From Stenotrophomonas sp. 169 (GTDB taxonomy: Bacteria; Pseudomonadota; Gammaproteobacteria; Xanthomonadales; Xanthomonadaceae), in the NCBI RefSeq assembly GCF_014621775.1, contig NZ_CP061204.1:1-64000 (forward strand): 64,000 nucleotides of DNA, given 5' to 3'. Each line of letters opens with the position of its first letter. Position 1 is the stretch's first letter. The notes below the pieces were generated by a model that worked only from the letters and a program-made list of their open reading frames with translations, searched no databases and was not told where the DNA came from. Positions 1-11,384 of this stretch are shown here, one piece after another. A program made the translations under genes and the position numbers.

Positions 1-1356
1 ATGGATGCCTGGTCCCGTTGTCTCGAACGCCTTGAGGCGGAATTCCCGCCCGAGGATGTTCACACCTGGCTGAAGCCGCTGCAGGCCGATCTGCGCGCTG
101 ACGCCTTGATCCTCTTCGCTCCGAATGCCTTCATCGTGGACCAGGTACGCGCCCTGTACCTGCCACGCATCCGCGAGCTGCTGACCCATTTCGCAGGGTT
201 TGGCGACGTTTTTCTTGAAATCGGCTCGCGTCCGCGGCCCATGGAGACGCAGATCGCGCCGAATCCGGGGCTGTTCACCGGCGGTGCCTCGCCCGCTGCG
301 CCACCGCTGGCCAGTGAGCCGGTGGTGCCGTTCGCCGGCAACATGGATTCGCACTACACCTTCGCCAATTTCGTCGAAGGCCGGAGCAACCAGCTGGGTC
401 TGGCCGCCGCCTTCCAGGCCGCGCAGAAGCCGGGTGACCGTGCGCACAATCCGCTCCTGCTGTACGGCGGCACCGGTCTGGGCAAGACCCACCTGATGTT
501 TGCCGCCGGCAATGCGATGCGCGAAGCCAATCCGCATGCAAAGGTGCTCTACCTGCGCTCGGAACAGTTCTTCAGCGCGATGATCCGGGCCCTGCAGGAA
601 AAAACCATGGATCAGTTCAAGCGCCAGTTCCAGCAGGTGGACGCGCTGTTGATCGATGACATCCAGTTCTTTGCCGGCAAAGACCGGACGCAGGAAGAAT
701 TCTTCCATACGTTCAACGCGCTCTTCGACGGCAAGCAGCAGATCATCCTGACCTGCGATCGGTATCCGCGCGAAGTCGAGGGCCTGGAAGCGCGCCTGAA
801 GTCGCGGCTTGCCTGGGGCCTGTCGGTCGCCATCGAGCCGCCGGACTTCGAAACGCGCGCGGCGATCGTGCTGGCCAAGGCACGCGAGCGCGGTACTGAA
901 ATCCCCGACGATGTTGCGTTCCTGATTGCCAAGAAGATGCGCTCCAATGTGCGCGACCTCGAGGGCGCGCTGAATACCCTGACCGCCCGGGCCAATTTCA
1001 CTGGCCGTGCGATCACCACCGACTTCGCCCAGGAAACCCTGCGCGACCTGCTTCGGGCCCAGCAGCAGGCCATCAGCATTCCCAACATCCAGAAAACCGT
1101 CGCCGATTACTACGGGCTGCAGATCAAGGATCTGCTGTCCAAGCGGCGGACCCGTTCACTGGCCCGGCCACGCCAGGTGGCGATGGCGCTGACCAAGGAA
1201 CTGACCGAGCACAGCTTGCCCGAGATCGGAGACGCTTTCGCCGGACGTGACCACACCACGGTGCTGCATGGCTGCCGTCAGATCCGGACGTTGATGGAAA
1301 CCGACGGCAAGCTGCGGGAAGACTGGGACAAGCTGATCCGCAAGCTGAGCGAATAA
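1..1356 (+). CDS. dnaA: Chromosomal replication initiator protein DnaA
   Basis: DnaA binds DnaA boxes at the origin, melts the adjacent AT-rich DNA and loads the replicative helicase. The 451-residue product has the N-terminal interaction domain (about 1-70), a variable linker, an AAA+ ATPase domain with Walker A GGTGLGKT at residues 156-163 and a Walker B ending in LLIDDIQF near 220, and the C-terminal helix-turn-helix domain with the signature around [14 protein letters not shown] near residue 415. Length is usual for Xanthomonadaceae. The window opens on its ATG, so its promoter and any origin elements upstream are not visible. It is the first gene of the classical dnaA-dnaN-recF-gyrB order, and DnaA boxes follow in the intergenic region, fitting origin function and self-regulation. 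Identification is secure. Confidence 0.98.
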   Translation: MDAWSRCLERLEAEFPPEDVHTWLKPLQADLRADALILFAPNAFIVDQVRALYLPRIRELLTHFAGFGDVFLEIGSRPRPMETQIAPNPGLFTGGASPAAPPLASEPVVPFAGNMDSHYTFANFVEGRSNQLGLAAAFQAAQKPGDRAHNPLLLYGGTGLGKTHLMFAAGNAMREANPHAKVLYLRSEQFFSAMIRALQEKTMDQFKRQFQQVDALLIDDIQFFAGKDRTQEEFFHTFNALFDGKQQIILTCDRYPREVEGLEARLKSRLAWGLSVAIEPPDFETRAAIVLAKARERGTEIPDDVAFLIAKKMRSNVRDLEGALNTLTARANFTGRAITTDFAQETLRDLLRAQQQAISIPNIQKTVADYYGLQIKDLLSKRRTRSLARPRQVAMALTKELTEHSLPEIGDAFAGRDHTTVLHGCRQIRTLMETDGKLREDWDKLIRKLSE

Positions 1357-1631
1357 TGCACGGACGCCATTGAGGCGTCATCGCACAAAACGGTGCAGAA
1401 TCCGGGGGCAAGCGTGGGGCATGTTGTGGATAAAAAGCCTGCTGTAGACGCCTCGGATTTTATCCACAGCTTTCCCCACCCCTTGAGGGGCGGTATTCCA
1501 GAGGGTTTCGAGCATGAAATATTGTTTGGAAACAAATACTTAGATGTGTTTTCCCTGAATTCTGGCTCTACCATCACCACCAAGCTTTTGATTTATTCCA
1601 CATCTTTTAAAGCATAGGGGCACGGAACCAC
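1357..1631. other. Probable oriC segment between dnaA and dnaN
   Basis: This 275-bp gap holds two perfect DnaA boxes in opposite orientation: TGTGGATAA at 1425-1433 (minus) and TTATCCACA at 1460-1468 (plus), plus a degenerate one near 1593. They are followed by an AT-rich stretch from about 1515 to 1616 that contrasts strongly with the GC-rich surroundings and would suit a DNA unwinding element and the dnaN promoter. A small hairpin (GACGCC/GGCGTC, 1363-1379) follows dnaA without a T-run. Position next to dnaA, box sequence and AT-rich flank are seen; origin activity is inferred. Confidence 0.75.
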
Positions 1632-2732
1632 ATGCGTTTCACACTGCAGCGCGAAGCCTTTCTCAAGCCGTTGGCACAGGTCGTCAACGTGGTCGAACGC
1701 CGCCAGACCCTGCCGGTTCTGGCAAATTTCCTCGTCCAGGTCAAAGACGGGCAGCTTTCGCTGACCGGTACGGATCTGGAAGTTGAAATGGTGTCGCGGA
1801 TCGCGGTTGAAGAGGCTCAGGACGGCGAGACAACCATTCCGGCCCGCAAGTTGTTCGAGATCATCCGCGCCCTGCCTGACGGCAGCCGGATCACGGTCTC
1901 GCAGACCGGCGACAAGATCACCGTGCAGGCCGGCCGCAGCCGGTTCACGCTCGCTACCCTGCCCGCCAATGATTTCCCGTCGGTCGACGAGGTCGAGGCC
2001 ACCGAGCGTGTAGTGATCGGCGAAGCCACGCTGAAGGAGCTGATCGAGCGCACTGCGTTTGCAATGGCCCAGCAGGACGTGCGGTATTACCTCAACGGTC
2101 TGCTGTTTGACCTGCGTGGCGATACGCTTCGCACGGTGGCCACTGACGGACACCGTCTGGCCCTGTGCGAGACCGACCTGGCCAAGCCCAGCGGTTCCAA
2201 GCGCCAGATCATCGTGCCGCGCAAGGGCGTCACCGAGCTGCAGCGTCTGCTGGAAAGCGGTGATCGCGAGATCGAGCTGGAGGTGGGCCGCAGCCATGTC
2301 CGCGTCAAGCGCGACGATGTCACCTTCACTTCGAAGCTGATCGACGGCCGGTTCCCGGATTACGAGGCCGTGATTCCGATTGGCGCCGACCGTGAGGTCA
2401 AAGTGGACCGCGAAGCACTGCGCGCCTCTCTGCAGCGTGCGGCGATCCTGTCCAACGAGAAGTACCGCGGCATCCGCGTGGAAGTCTCGCCGGGCAATTT
2501 GAAGATCAGCGCGCACAACCCGGAGCAGGAAGAAGCCCAGGAAGAAATCGAAGCCGAGACCACGGTCTCCGATTTGGCGATCGGGTTCAACGTGAATTAT
2601 GTGCTGGATGCCCTGTCAGCGCTGCGCGACGAGTTCATCATCGTGCAGCTGCGTGATTCGAACTCCTCCGCACTGGTCCGCGAAGCCAGCAGCGAGAAGT
2701 CTCGCCACGTGGTGATGCCGCTGCGTCTCTGA
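1632..2732 (+). CDS. dnaN: DNA polymerase III sliding clamp, beta subunit
   Basis: DnaN forms the ring-shaped dimer that tethers DNA polymerase III to the template and serves as platform for repair polymerases and initiation control. The 366-residue length and three repeated clamp folds (roughly 1-125, 126-250, 251-366) are those of the family; the ATDGHRLA motif and the C-terminal MPLRL are characteristic. The ATG at 1632 follows the AT-rich end of the putative origin segment. It ends 22 bp before a rho-independent terminator that lies between two parS-like sites, so transcription from dnaA/dnaN probably stops there and recF starts separately. Confidence 0.98.
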   Translation: MRFTLQREAFLKPLAQVVNVVERRQTLPVLANFLVQVKDGQLSLTGTDLEVEMVSRIAVEEAQDGETTIPARKLFEIIRALPDGSRITVSQTGDKITVQAGRSRFTLATLPANDFPSVDEVEATERVVIGEATLKELIERTAFAMAQQDVRYYLNGLLFDLRGDTLRTVATDGHRLALCETDLAKPSGSKRQIIVPRKGVTELQRLLESGDREIELEVGRSHVRVKRDDVTFTSKLIDGRFPDYEAVIPIGADREVKVDREALRASLQRAAILSNEKYRGIRVEVSPGNLKISAHNPEQEEAQEEIEAETTVSDLAIGFNVNYVLDALSALRDEFIIVQLRDSNSSALVREASSEKSRHVVMPLRL

Positions 2733-2738
2733 CATCCG

Positions 2739-2752
2739 GTTCCACGTGGAAC
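2739..2752. promoter_or_regulatory. parS centromere-like site
   Basis: Perfect palindrome GTTCCACGTGGAAC, the form of the ParB-binding parS site known in pseudomonads and relatives. It lies just after dnaN. Four further copies within 2 kb make chance unlikely. Confidence 0.85.
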
Positions 2753-2758
2753 AAGAAG

Positions 2759-2786
2759 CGCCCGACATGTTCGGGCGTTTTTTTTT
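2759..2786 (+). terminator. Rho-independent terminator after dnaN
   Basis: Stem CGCCCGA (2759-2765) with TCGGGCG (2771-2777), five-base loop, followed by nine T residues. It lies between two parS-like sites. Confidence 0.9.
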
Positions 2787-2800
2787 GTTCCACGTGGATC
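2787..2800. promoter_or_regulatory. parS-like site, one mismatch
   Basis: GTTCCACGTGGATC matches the parS palindrome at 13 of 14 positions and begins directly after the T-run of the dnaN terminator. Confidence 0.75.
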
Positions 2801-3309
2801 ATTCGTAGCAGGCGGAGCATCGCGCCACTGAGTCGCCCGATGTACCCATGGGGTATTCGATGCAGTGTTCGTTGGCCCGTCGTTCGTAAGATGTGCTGGT
2901 GCGGCAGGCCAGATGTCGGTGGTTTGCCACGTGCGTCGCACCCCCCTGTTTTCGATTATCCACATCCCGGCGGGACCTGATCGGAGGGGCTGCCAAGCTT
3001 TTAAATCTGGGTATAAATCTAAAGCATGGTGGTGATGGTAGGGCCAGATTTCATGTATAACTAGCCTATCTGCATGATTTACATAGGTTTATTAGCCTTG
3101 AACCCCCCCTCCAAGTGGGGGTTGGGCTGGGGGAATACCTGTGGATAGATTTCGGGGCTTGGTAAAACCGCTTTTTTATCCACAGCTTGCGCAGAGGTTG
3201 TGCATAAGTAATCCCAAGGGTTTCAAGACGTATCCGGCCACGCCGTCAATTTCTTGAAATCTGATGGGGCACGCGGGTTGGGACCCAGCAGAATTCAAGG
3301 ATTCGACGT

Positions 3310-3323
3310 CTTTCACGTGGAAC
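3310..3323. promoter_or_regulatory. parS-like site, two mismatches
   Basis: CTTTCACGTGGAAC matches 12 of 14 positions, keeping the central CACGTG core. It is flanked by the two copies of the direct repeat TTGAAATCTGATGG. Confidence 0.5.
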
Positions 3324-3517
3324 CGCGACCCGCGAAGGGCGCAGATTCCTTGAAATCTGATGGTTGGCGCGACCAGCGAGGCCACAGAACGCAGCGGATT
3401 CGAGCCGTTGAGCTGCATCACTGCCCGATCTCCGCGGCCAGTCGATGCCCTTGACCGATGCAGTAAGCTGGTAGATCGCTCACCCTCCCGCGCCGTCGAT
3501 TCCGGCAACCTCCCTTC

Positions 3518-4612
3518 ATGCAGATCCGCCGCCTTTCCCTACAGCACGTACGTCGATTCGAGTCGGCAGACCTGTTGCCCCAGCCGGGTATCAACCTGCT
3601 GACGGGCGACAACGGCGCCGGAAAGACCAGCGTGCTCGAAGCGCTGCACCTGATGGCCTACGGGCGCAGCTTCCGCGGCCGCGTGCGGGACGGTTTGATC
3701 CGTCAAGGCCAGGAATCGTTGGACGTTTTCGTGGAATGGGACGAATCCAACGCCGAAGGCAGGGAAATCCGGCGTCGCGCGGGTCTTCGTCATTCTGGAC
3801 AGGACTGGAAAGGCCGGCTGGACGGAGAAGATGTCGCGCAGCTGGGAAACCTGTGCGCAGCGTTGGCCGTGGTGACCTTTGAGCCCGGCAGCCACGCACT
3901 GGTGAGCGGGGGCGGCGAGCCCAGGCGTCGATTCCTGGATTGGGGTCTGTTCCACGTGGAACCAGACTTTCTTTCCCTGTGGCGGCGATATTCCCGGGCC
4001 CTGAAGCAGCGCAATGCCCTGCTGAAGCAAGGGGGAGCGCCGCGGATGCTGGATACGTGGGATCATGAGCTCTCGGAGGCGGGAGAACCGCTGACCAGTC
4101 GGCGTCTTCATTACCTGGAGCGCCTGCAGTCCCGATCCGTGGAACTGGCCGCCGAACTGGCGCCACAACTGGACGTGCAGTCAATGACGCTCAGCCCTGG
4201 CTGGCGCCGCCACGAAGTGTCCCTCGCCGATGCGTTGCTGCTTGCACGCGAACGAGACCGGCAGGCGGGCTATACCTCGGTGGGACCGCACCGTGCGGAT
4301 TGGACGGTTGGCTTCGGCAGCATTCCGGGGCGCGACGCACTGTCGCGTGGACAGGCCAAGCTGACCGCCCTCACCTGCCTGTTGGCCCAAGCCGAAGACT
4401 ACGCCGTGCAACGCGGGCACTGGCCGGTGATTGCACTGGATGACCTGGGATCAGAGCTGGATCGCAACCATCAAGGCCGGGTGCTGGACCGACTGCTGGA
4501 TGGCCCGGCGCAGATATTCATTACCGCCACCGAAACCCCATCACCACTGCTGGATCGCACTGATATCGCGCGGTTCCACGTGGAACATGGCCAAGTGACC
4601 GGTGTGCCATAG
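3518..4612 (+). CDS. recF: DNA replication and repair protein RecF
   Basis: RecF is an SMC-like ATPase that, with RecO and RecR, helps load RecA at gapped DNA. The 364-residue product shows the Walker A motif GDNGAGKTS near residue 30, an ABC-type signature LSRGQAKL near residue 270 and a Walker B in VIALDDLGSELD near residue 305, in the usual order and at the usual family length. The start is the ATG at 3518; no strong ribosome site is seen. Two perfect parS-like palindromes lie inside its reading frame (3949-3962 and 4573-4586), where they encode F/R-H-V-E, so the coding sequence doubles as a segregation site. Confidence 0.97.
   Translation: MQIRRLSLQHVRRFESADLLPQPGINLLTGDNGAGKTSVLEALHLMAYGRSFRGRVRDGLIRQGQESLDVFVEWDESNAEGREIRRRAGLRHSGQDWKGRLDGEDVAQLGNLCAALAVVTFEPGSHALVSGGGEPRRRFLDWGLFHVEPDFLSLWRRYSRALKQRNALLKQGGAPRMLDTWDHELSEAGEPLTSRRLHYLERLQSRSVELAAELAPQLDVQSMTLSPGWRRHEVSLADALLLARERDRQAGYTSVGPHRADWTVGFGSIPGRDALSRGQAKLTALTCLLAQAEDYAVQRGHWPVIALDDLGSELDRNHQGRVLDRLLDGPAQIFITATETPSPLLDRTDIARFHVEHGQVTGVP
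3949..3962. promoter_or_regulatory. parS centromere-like site within recF
   Basis: Perfect GTTCCACGTGGAAC inside the recF reading frame. Confidence 0.85.
4573..4586. promoter_or_regulatory. parS centromere-like site at the 3' end of recF
   Basis: Perfect GTTCCACGTGGAAC, 26 bp before the end of recF and about 55 bp before the likely gyrB promoter. Confidence 0.85.
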
Positions 4613-4638
4613 TGGTCCACGGGGTAGACCTGCCCGGC

Positions 4639-7187
<2,549 letters not shown>

Positions 7188-7203
7188 CACAATCCGAAGA
7201 GAT

Positions 7204-7228
7204 CGCCCCGTGCAACGCGCACGGGGCG
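7204..7228 (+). terminator. Hairpin after gyrB
   Basis: Perfect 10-bp stem CGCCCCGTGC (7204-7213) and GCACGGGGCG (7219-7228) with a five-base loop. There is no T-run, so termination efficiency is uncertain. Confidence 0.5.
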
Positions 7229-7255
7229 GAGCCCCCTTCAGCTGCCAGGTTGCCG

Positions 7256-8110
7256 ATGTCCGTCACTGCCCAGGTCCCACCGCCGCCGCTGCCTGCGGCC
7301 GCACCGCCACCCGCCGCACCGCGCAAGGCCGGCTCACCGCTCGCCGGATTTCTGATCGATGTGGGTCTGGCCGGGTTGATCCTGTTTGGCATCAGCCTGA
7401 TGGCAGGACTTGTGTGGGGGCTGTACCGCGGGGTCATGGTGGGCATGGAGGCCGCTTCCCAGAAGGCTGACGCGCCGGATCCCAACGCAGTGGCTGCCCT
7501 GCTCGGTCAGCCGGGGCCGTTGGCCCAGATCCTGATGGCGCTGGTGGCGACCGGCGGTGCGGCCCTGATTCTGTACTTCTGGCGACGCCCCGCCACGCGT
7601 GTGGAACGTGAAACCTCACGGCACGCGGCCGCCAAGCTGTCCACGTGGGGCTGGACCCTGTTCGTCGCGGTGCTGGTCATCATCTTCAGCAACGGCATTG
7701 CCTTCCTGGCCAAGCGCGCCGGTATCGAGCCGGTTCCGACAAACCTGGACCTGATGACCCGCGCGGTGGATCAGTTCCCTGTGTTCCTGATGCTGTTCGC
7801 TGTCGTGCTGGCACCGGCCTACGAAGAGCTGCTGTTCCGCCGCGTGTTGTTCGGCCGCCTGTGGCAGGCCGGCAAGCCCGTGCTGGGCATGGTGTTGAGC
7901 AGTCTGGCCTTCGCGCTCGTGCACGAGATACCGGGAACCAGTGCGAACGGGCCCGCTGAAATCGCCCAGTTGTGGCTGATCTACGGTGGCATGGGTGCCG
8001 CGTTCTGCTGGCTTTACCAGCGCACAGGAACCCTGTGGGCGCCCATTGCCGCGCATGCGCTGAACAATGCGGTGGCCTTGAGCATGCTGATGCTGTTCGG
8101 CACCCACTGA
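7256..8110 (+). CDS. CPBP family intramembrane metalloprotease
   Basis: This is a polytopic membrane protein of the CPBP (Abi/CAAX protease and bacteriocin-processing) family, glutamate-type intramembrane proteases related to Rce1. Evidence: a proline/alanine-rich N-terminus, about seven hydrophobic segments from residue 30 on, the family motif EExxxR at residues 190-195 (EELLFR) and the second motif with a histidine at 223 (ALVHEI). Length is 284 residues from the ATG at 7256; a TTG two codons earlier is less likely. Substrate is unknown. It lies between gyrB and an M48 protease gene, the order usual in Xanthomonadaceae, but the two genes are separated by repeat DNA and are probably not one operon. 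Confidence 0.85.
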   Translation: MSVTAQVPPPPLPAAAPPPAAPRKAGSPLAGFLIDVGLAGLILFGISLMAGLVWGLYRGVMVGMEAASQKADAPDPNAVAALLGQPGPLAQILMALVATGGAALILYFWRRPATRVERETSRHAAAKLSTWGWTLFVAVLVIIFSNGIAFLAKRAGIEPVPTNLDLMTRAVDQFPVFLMLFAVVLAPAYEELLFRRVLFGRLWQAGKPVLGMVLSSLAFALVHEIPGTSANGPAEIAQLWLIYGGMGAAFCWLYQRTGTLWAPIAAHALNNAVALSMLMLFGTH

Positions 8111-8111
8111 A

Positions 8112-8199
8112 GCATCCGCCGAGCGCGGCTCGGCGATACAACAGCAGCCCCCCTTCTGCGCCGACGAAGCGGCAGCGCCGAGCCACGCTCGGCGGATGC
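8112..8199. repeat. SMAG-like palindromic repeat pair
   Basis: Two short palindromes around CCGAGC/GCTCGG stand in inverted orientation; the outer 13 bases GCATCCGCCGAGC (8112-8124) and GCTCGGCGGATGC (8187-8199) are perfect complements. The pair lies between the CPBP and M48 protease genes and matches the repeat family seen elsewhere in the window. Confidence 0.7.
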
Positions 8200-8324
8200 C
8201 ATCACCGTTCGCGAAGTACGACGGACAACGCCATCGAGCCTGTGCCGCGCCTACCGTGCAGGGATTGACGAAAAATTAAGCTTGCGGCGTGGACACTCAG
8301 TGCATGAACACGGGGAATGGATCC

Positions 8325-9131
8325 ATGAAACGACTTCTGCTGGCATTTACGATCACCGCACTGCTTAGCGCATGCGCCACCACCACCTCGCCGACCGGGC
8401 GCCGTCAGGTCGTGGGCGGTGTATCCCAGGCCGAGCTCGATCAGCTGGGTGCCCAGGCCTTTGCTGAAACCAAGCAGAAGGAAAAGGTCAGCACAGACCC
8501 CAAGCAGACCGCCTATGTGCAATGCGTGGTCACGGCCCTGGTGGCTCAGCTGCCTGCTCAGTACCGTGGCGTACGGTGGGAAACGGCGGTCTTCGCCGAT
8601 AACGAACCCAATGCCTTCGCGCTGCCAGGCGGCAAGGTGGGCGTTAACTCCGGCATCTTCACCGTGGCCAAGAATCAGGACCAGCTTGCCGCAGTCATCG
8701 GTCATGAGATCGGCCACGTGATCGCGCGCCACCATGAAGAGCGCATCACCCGGCAGATGGGCGCGCAGACGGGTCTGTCTGTGGTCGGCGCACTGGCCGG
8801 CGCTGCCTATGGGGATACCGCAGCGAGCGCGGTCAATCAGTTCGGCGGCATGGGCGCGCAGACCCTGTTCCTGCTGCCCGGTTCGCGTACCCAGGAAAGC
8901 GAAGCCGATGTGGTCGGCCAGAAGCTGATGGCCGAGGCCGGGTTCGATCCCGCGCAGGCCGTCAACCTGTGGCAGAACATGATGTCGGCGAGCGCGGGAC
9001 GTAGCCCCCAGTGGTTGTCCACCCATCCGGACCCCGCCAATCGGATCCGTGAACTGCAGCGCGATGCGCCTGGATTACAGGGCGTCTATCAGCAGGCGCA
9101 GGCGGCCGGACGCAAGCCGCGCTGTAGCTGA
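8325..9131 (+). CDS. M48 family metalloprotease, lipoprotein
   Basis: A secreted zinc peptidase of the M48 family (LoiP/YcaL type), probably anchored to the outer membrane and active in envelope quality control. The 268-residue product starts with a lipoprotein signal peptide ending in the lipobox LLSAC (cysteine at residue 17), contains the zinc motif HEIGH at 127-131 and a downstream glutamate in the ESEAD motif near residue 195 that serves as third metal ligand. The ATG at 8325 is chosen because it gives the signal peptide and follows a GGGGAA ribosome site; the frame is open from a GTG at 8289. It is monocistronic as far as can be seen. Confidence 0.9.
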   Translation: MKRLLLAFTITALLSACATTTSPTGRRQVVGGVSQAELDQLGAQAFAETKQKEKVSTDPKQTAYVQCVVTALVAQLPAQYRGVRWETAVFADNEPNAFALPGGKVGVNSGIFTVAKNQDQLAAVIGHEIGHVIARHHEERITRQMGAQTGLSVVGALAGAAYGDTAASAVNQFGGMGAQTLFLLPGSRTQESEADVVGQKLMAEAGFDPAQAVNLWQNMMSASAGRSPQWLSTHPDPANRIRELQRDAPGLQGVYQQAQAAGRKPRCS

Positions 9132-9262
9132 GCTTCGATGAAAATGCTGTGATGCAGCACAGGAAACGATTTCTCACGTCCCATAATTCTGATACGTTTG
9201 GCGGCTCAGATTTTTCTGACGTACGTCATTGCTGCCGCTAAGCGGTCCGATCGAGGTGAAAG

Positions 9263-10483
9263 ATGATGCTCCGTAACCACAAGCAAGCCCTGCTGACCAT
9301 GCTGATCGCGACTGCCGTGAGCGGCGCCGTAGTCACCGATGCCTTCGCGCAGACGCGCTCCGCCGACCGTTCCGAGCAGCGCGAGCGCCGTGGCAGCAGC
9401 AAGGCCGAAACGGCTGCGCCGCTCTACCCGAACGCGACCCGCAAGGAACCGGGCGTGAAGTCCTCGCCGAAGCTTGGGAAGCAGCTGCAGAAGCTGATCG
9501 ACAGCTACAACGAGCAGCAGTACCCGGAGACGCTGACCGAAGCGCAGTCCATCATCGGCAATTCGGCGGCGAACGAATACGATAAATCGCTCGCCCTGCA
9601 GCTGGCGTCGCAGGCCGCTTACCAGACCGATGACGTCGCCACGGCGAAGAAGTACCTGCAGCAGGTGCTGGACCTCAATGGCCTGGATAACAACGGTCAC
9701 TTCCAGTCGATGCTGATGCTGGCCCAGTTGCAGCTGCAGGACGACGACAAGGCCGTGCAGGCACAGGGCTTGACCCTGATCGACAAGTATTTCGCCGAGA
9801 GCGGTTCGAAGAAGCCGGAAGACCTGATGGCCAAGGGCCAGGCGCTGTATCAGCTGGAGCGCTATGCCGATGCGATCCCGGTGCTGCGTGAAGCCATTGC
9901 CGCATCCCCCGAGCCGAAGGACCAGTGGAACCAGCTGCTGATGGCTGCACTGTCCGAAGCCGGCCAGACCGGTGACGCGGTCAAGGAAGCCGAGCAGATC
10001 GCGGCGAAGAACCCGACCGACAAGAAGGCGCAGATCAATCTGTCCAGCATGTACATGCAGGCAGAGCAGATGGACAAGGCCGCCGCGATCATGGAAAAGC
10101 TGCGTGCTGCCGGCCAGCTGACCGACGAACGCGAATACAAGCAGCTGTATTCGATCTACGCCAACAGCGAAAACAAAGAAAAAGAAGTAATCTCGGTCAT
10201 CAACGAAGGACTTGAGAAGGGCATCCTGAAGCCGGACAACCAGGCTTACCTGGCCCTGGCCCAGTCTTACTACTATTCCGAACCGCAGCAGGTCGACAAG
10301 GCGATCGAGGCGTGGCAGAAGGCCGCACCGCTGTCGCCCACCGGCGAGACGTACCTGAATCTGGCGCGTGTATTGCACAGTGAGGGGAAGATTCCCCAGG
10401 CCAAGGAAGCAGCACGTCAGGCCAAGGCCAAGGGTGGCCTGAAGAACGCCGCGGATGCGGATAAAATCATCAACCTGAAGTAA
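9263..10483 (+). CDS. Periplasmic tetratricopeptide repeat protein upstream of tonB
   Basis: The 406-residue protein has a signal peptide (about 1-30, ending AFAQ) and then helical repeats of the TPR type from about residue 70 to the end, with typical alternation of alanine, leucine and tyrosine (AKKYLQQVLDLNG, ALYQLERYADAIPVLREA, YLNLARVLHSEGKIPQAKEA). TPR proteins are protein-protein interaction scaffolds; no catalytic motif is visible. A good ribosome site GAGGTGAAAG precedes the ATG. It lies directly before tonB-exbB-exbD, an arrangement shared by relatives, so a role in TonB-dependent uptake or envelope assembly is possible but not shown. A hairpin follows it, so it may be transcribed separately. 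Confidence 0.85.
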   Translation: MMLRNHKQALLTMLIATAVSGAVVTDAFAQTRSADRSEQRERRGSSKAETAAPLYPNATRKEPGVKSSPKLGKQLQKLIDSYNEQQYPETLTEAQSIIGNSAANEYDKSLALQLASQAAYQTDDVATAKKYLQQVLDLNGLDNNGHFQSMLMLAQLQLQDDDKAVQAQGLTLIDKYFAESGSKKPEDLMAKGQALYQLERYADAIPVLREAIAASPEPKDQWNQLLMAALSEAGQTGDAVKEAEQIAAKNPTDKKAQINLSSMYMQAEQMDKAAAIMEKLRAAGQLTDEREYKQLYSIYANSENKEKEVISVINEGLEKGILKPDNQAYLALAQSYYYSEPQQVDKAIEAWQKAAPLSPTGETYLNLARVLHSEGKIPQAKEAARQAKAKGGLKNAADADKIINLK

Positions 10484-10501
10484 GTAGGAATAACGCCTGA
10501 A

Positions 10502-10526
10502 TGCCTGCGCAAAGCGTACGCAGGCA
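10502..10526 (+). terminator. Hairpin after the TPR gene
   Basis: Inverted repeat TGCCTGCG (10502-10509) and CGCAGGCA (10519-10526), nine-base loop, 18 bp after the stop codon. No T-run follows, so it may be an attenuator or RNA-stabilising hairpin. Confidence 0.45.
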
Positions 10527-10579
10527 CTCAGGATTGGTATAAGCTTGGAGGTTCCTGCGGTGTCATGCACCGCTGATCA

Positions 10580-10602
10580 GGGTTACCGCTCCCCGGTAAC
10601 CC
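10580..10602 (+). promoter_or_regulatory. Hairpin in the tonB leader
   Basis: Perfect 9-bp stem GGGTTACCG (10580-10588) and CGGTAACCC (10594-10602) with a five-base loop, 26 bp before the tonB ATG. The stop of the TPR gene is nearly 100 bp upstream. No Fur box was recognised. A role in tonB expression is inference. Confidence 0.4.
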
Positions 10603-10627
10603 GGCCCCACAATTGAGCTCTTGGCGC

Positions 10628-11296
<669 letters not shown>

Positions 11297-11384
11297 TACG
11301 CCGGGTGGCCCCCGGGCCACCTCTGCTGACAGTTCGTTAGTCCAGCTACACCCTTCAACACCACACACAACAAAGGTAAGCGTC

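Larger units (their letters stand above)
2733..3517. other. 785-bp origin-proximal intergenic region with DnaA boxes and parS-like sites
   Basis: No gene is supported here. It holds a terminator, three parS-like palindromes (2739, 2787, 3310), perfect DnaA boxes at 2956-2964 and 3176-3184, near-perfect ones at 3140-3148 and 3199-3207 (one mismatch each), and an AT-rich stretch at about 2998-3105. A 14-bp direct repeat TTGAAATCTGATGG occurs at 3254-3267 and 3350-3363, on both sides of the 3310 parS-like site. The content suggests a second origin element or DnaA-titrating and segregation region; function is inferred. Confidence 0.65.
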
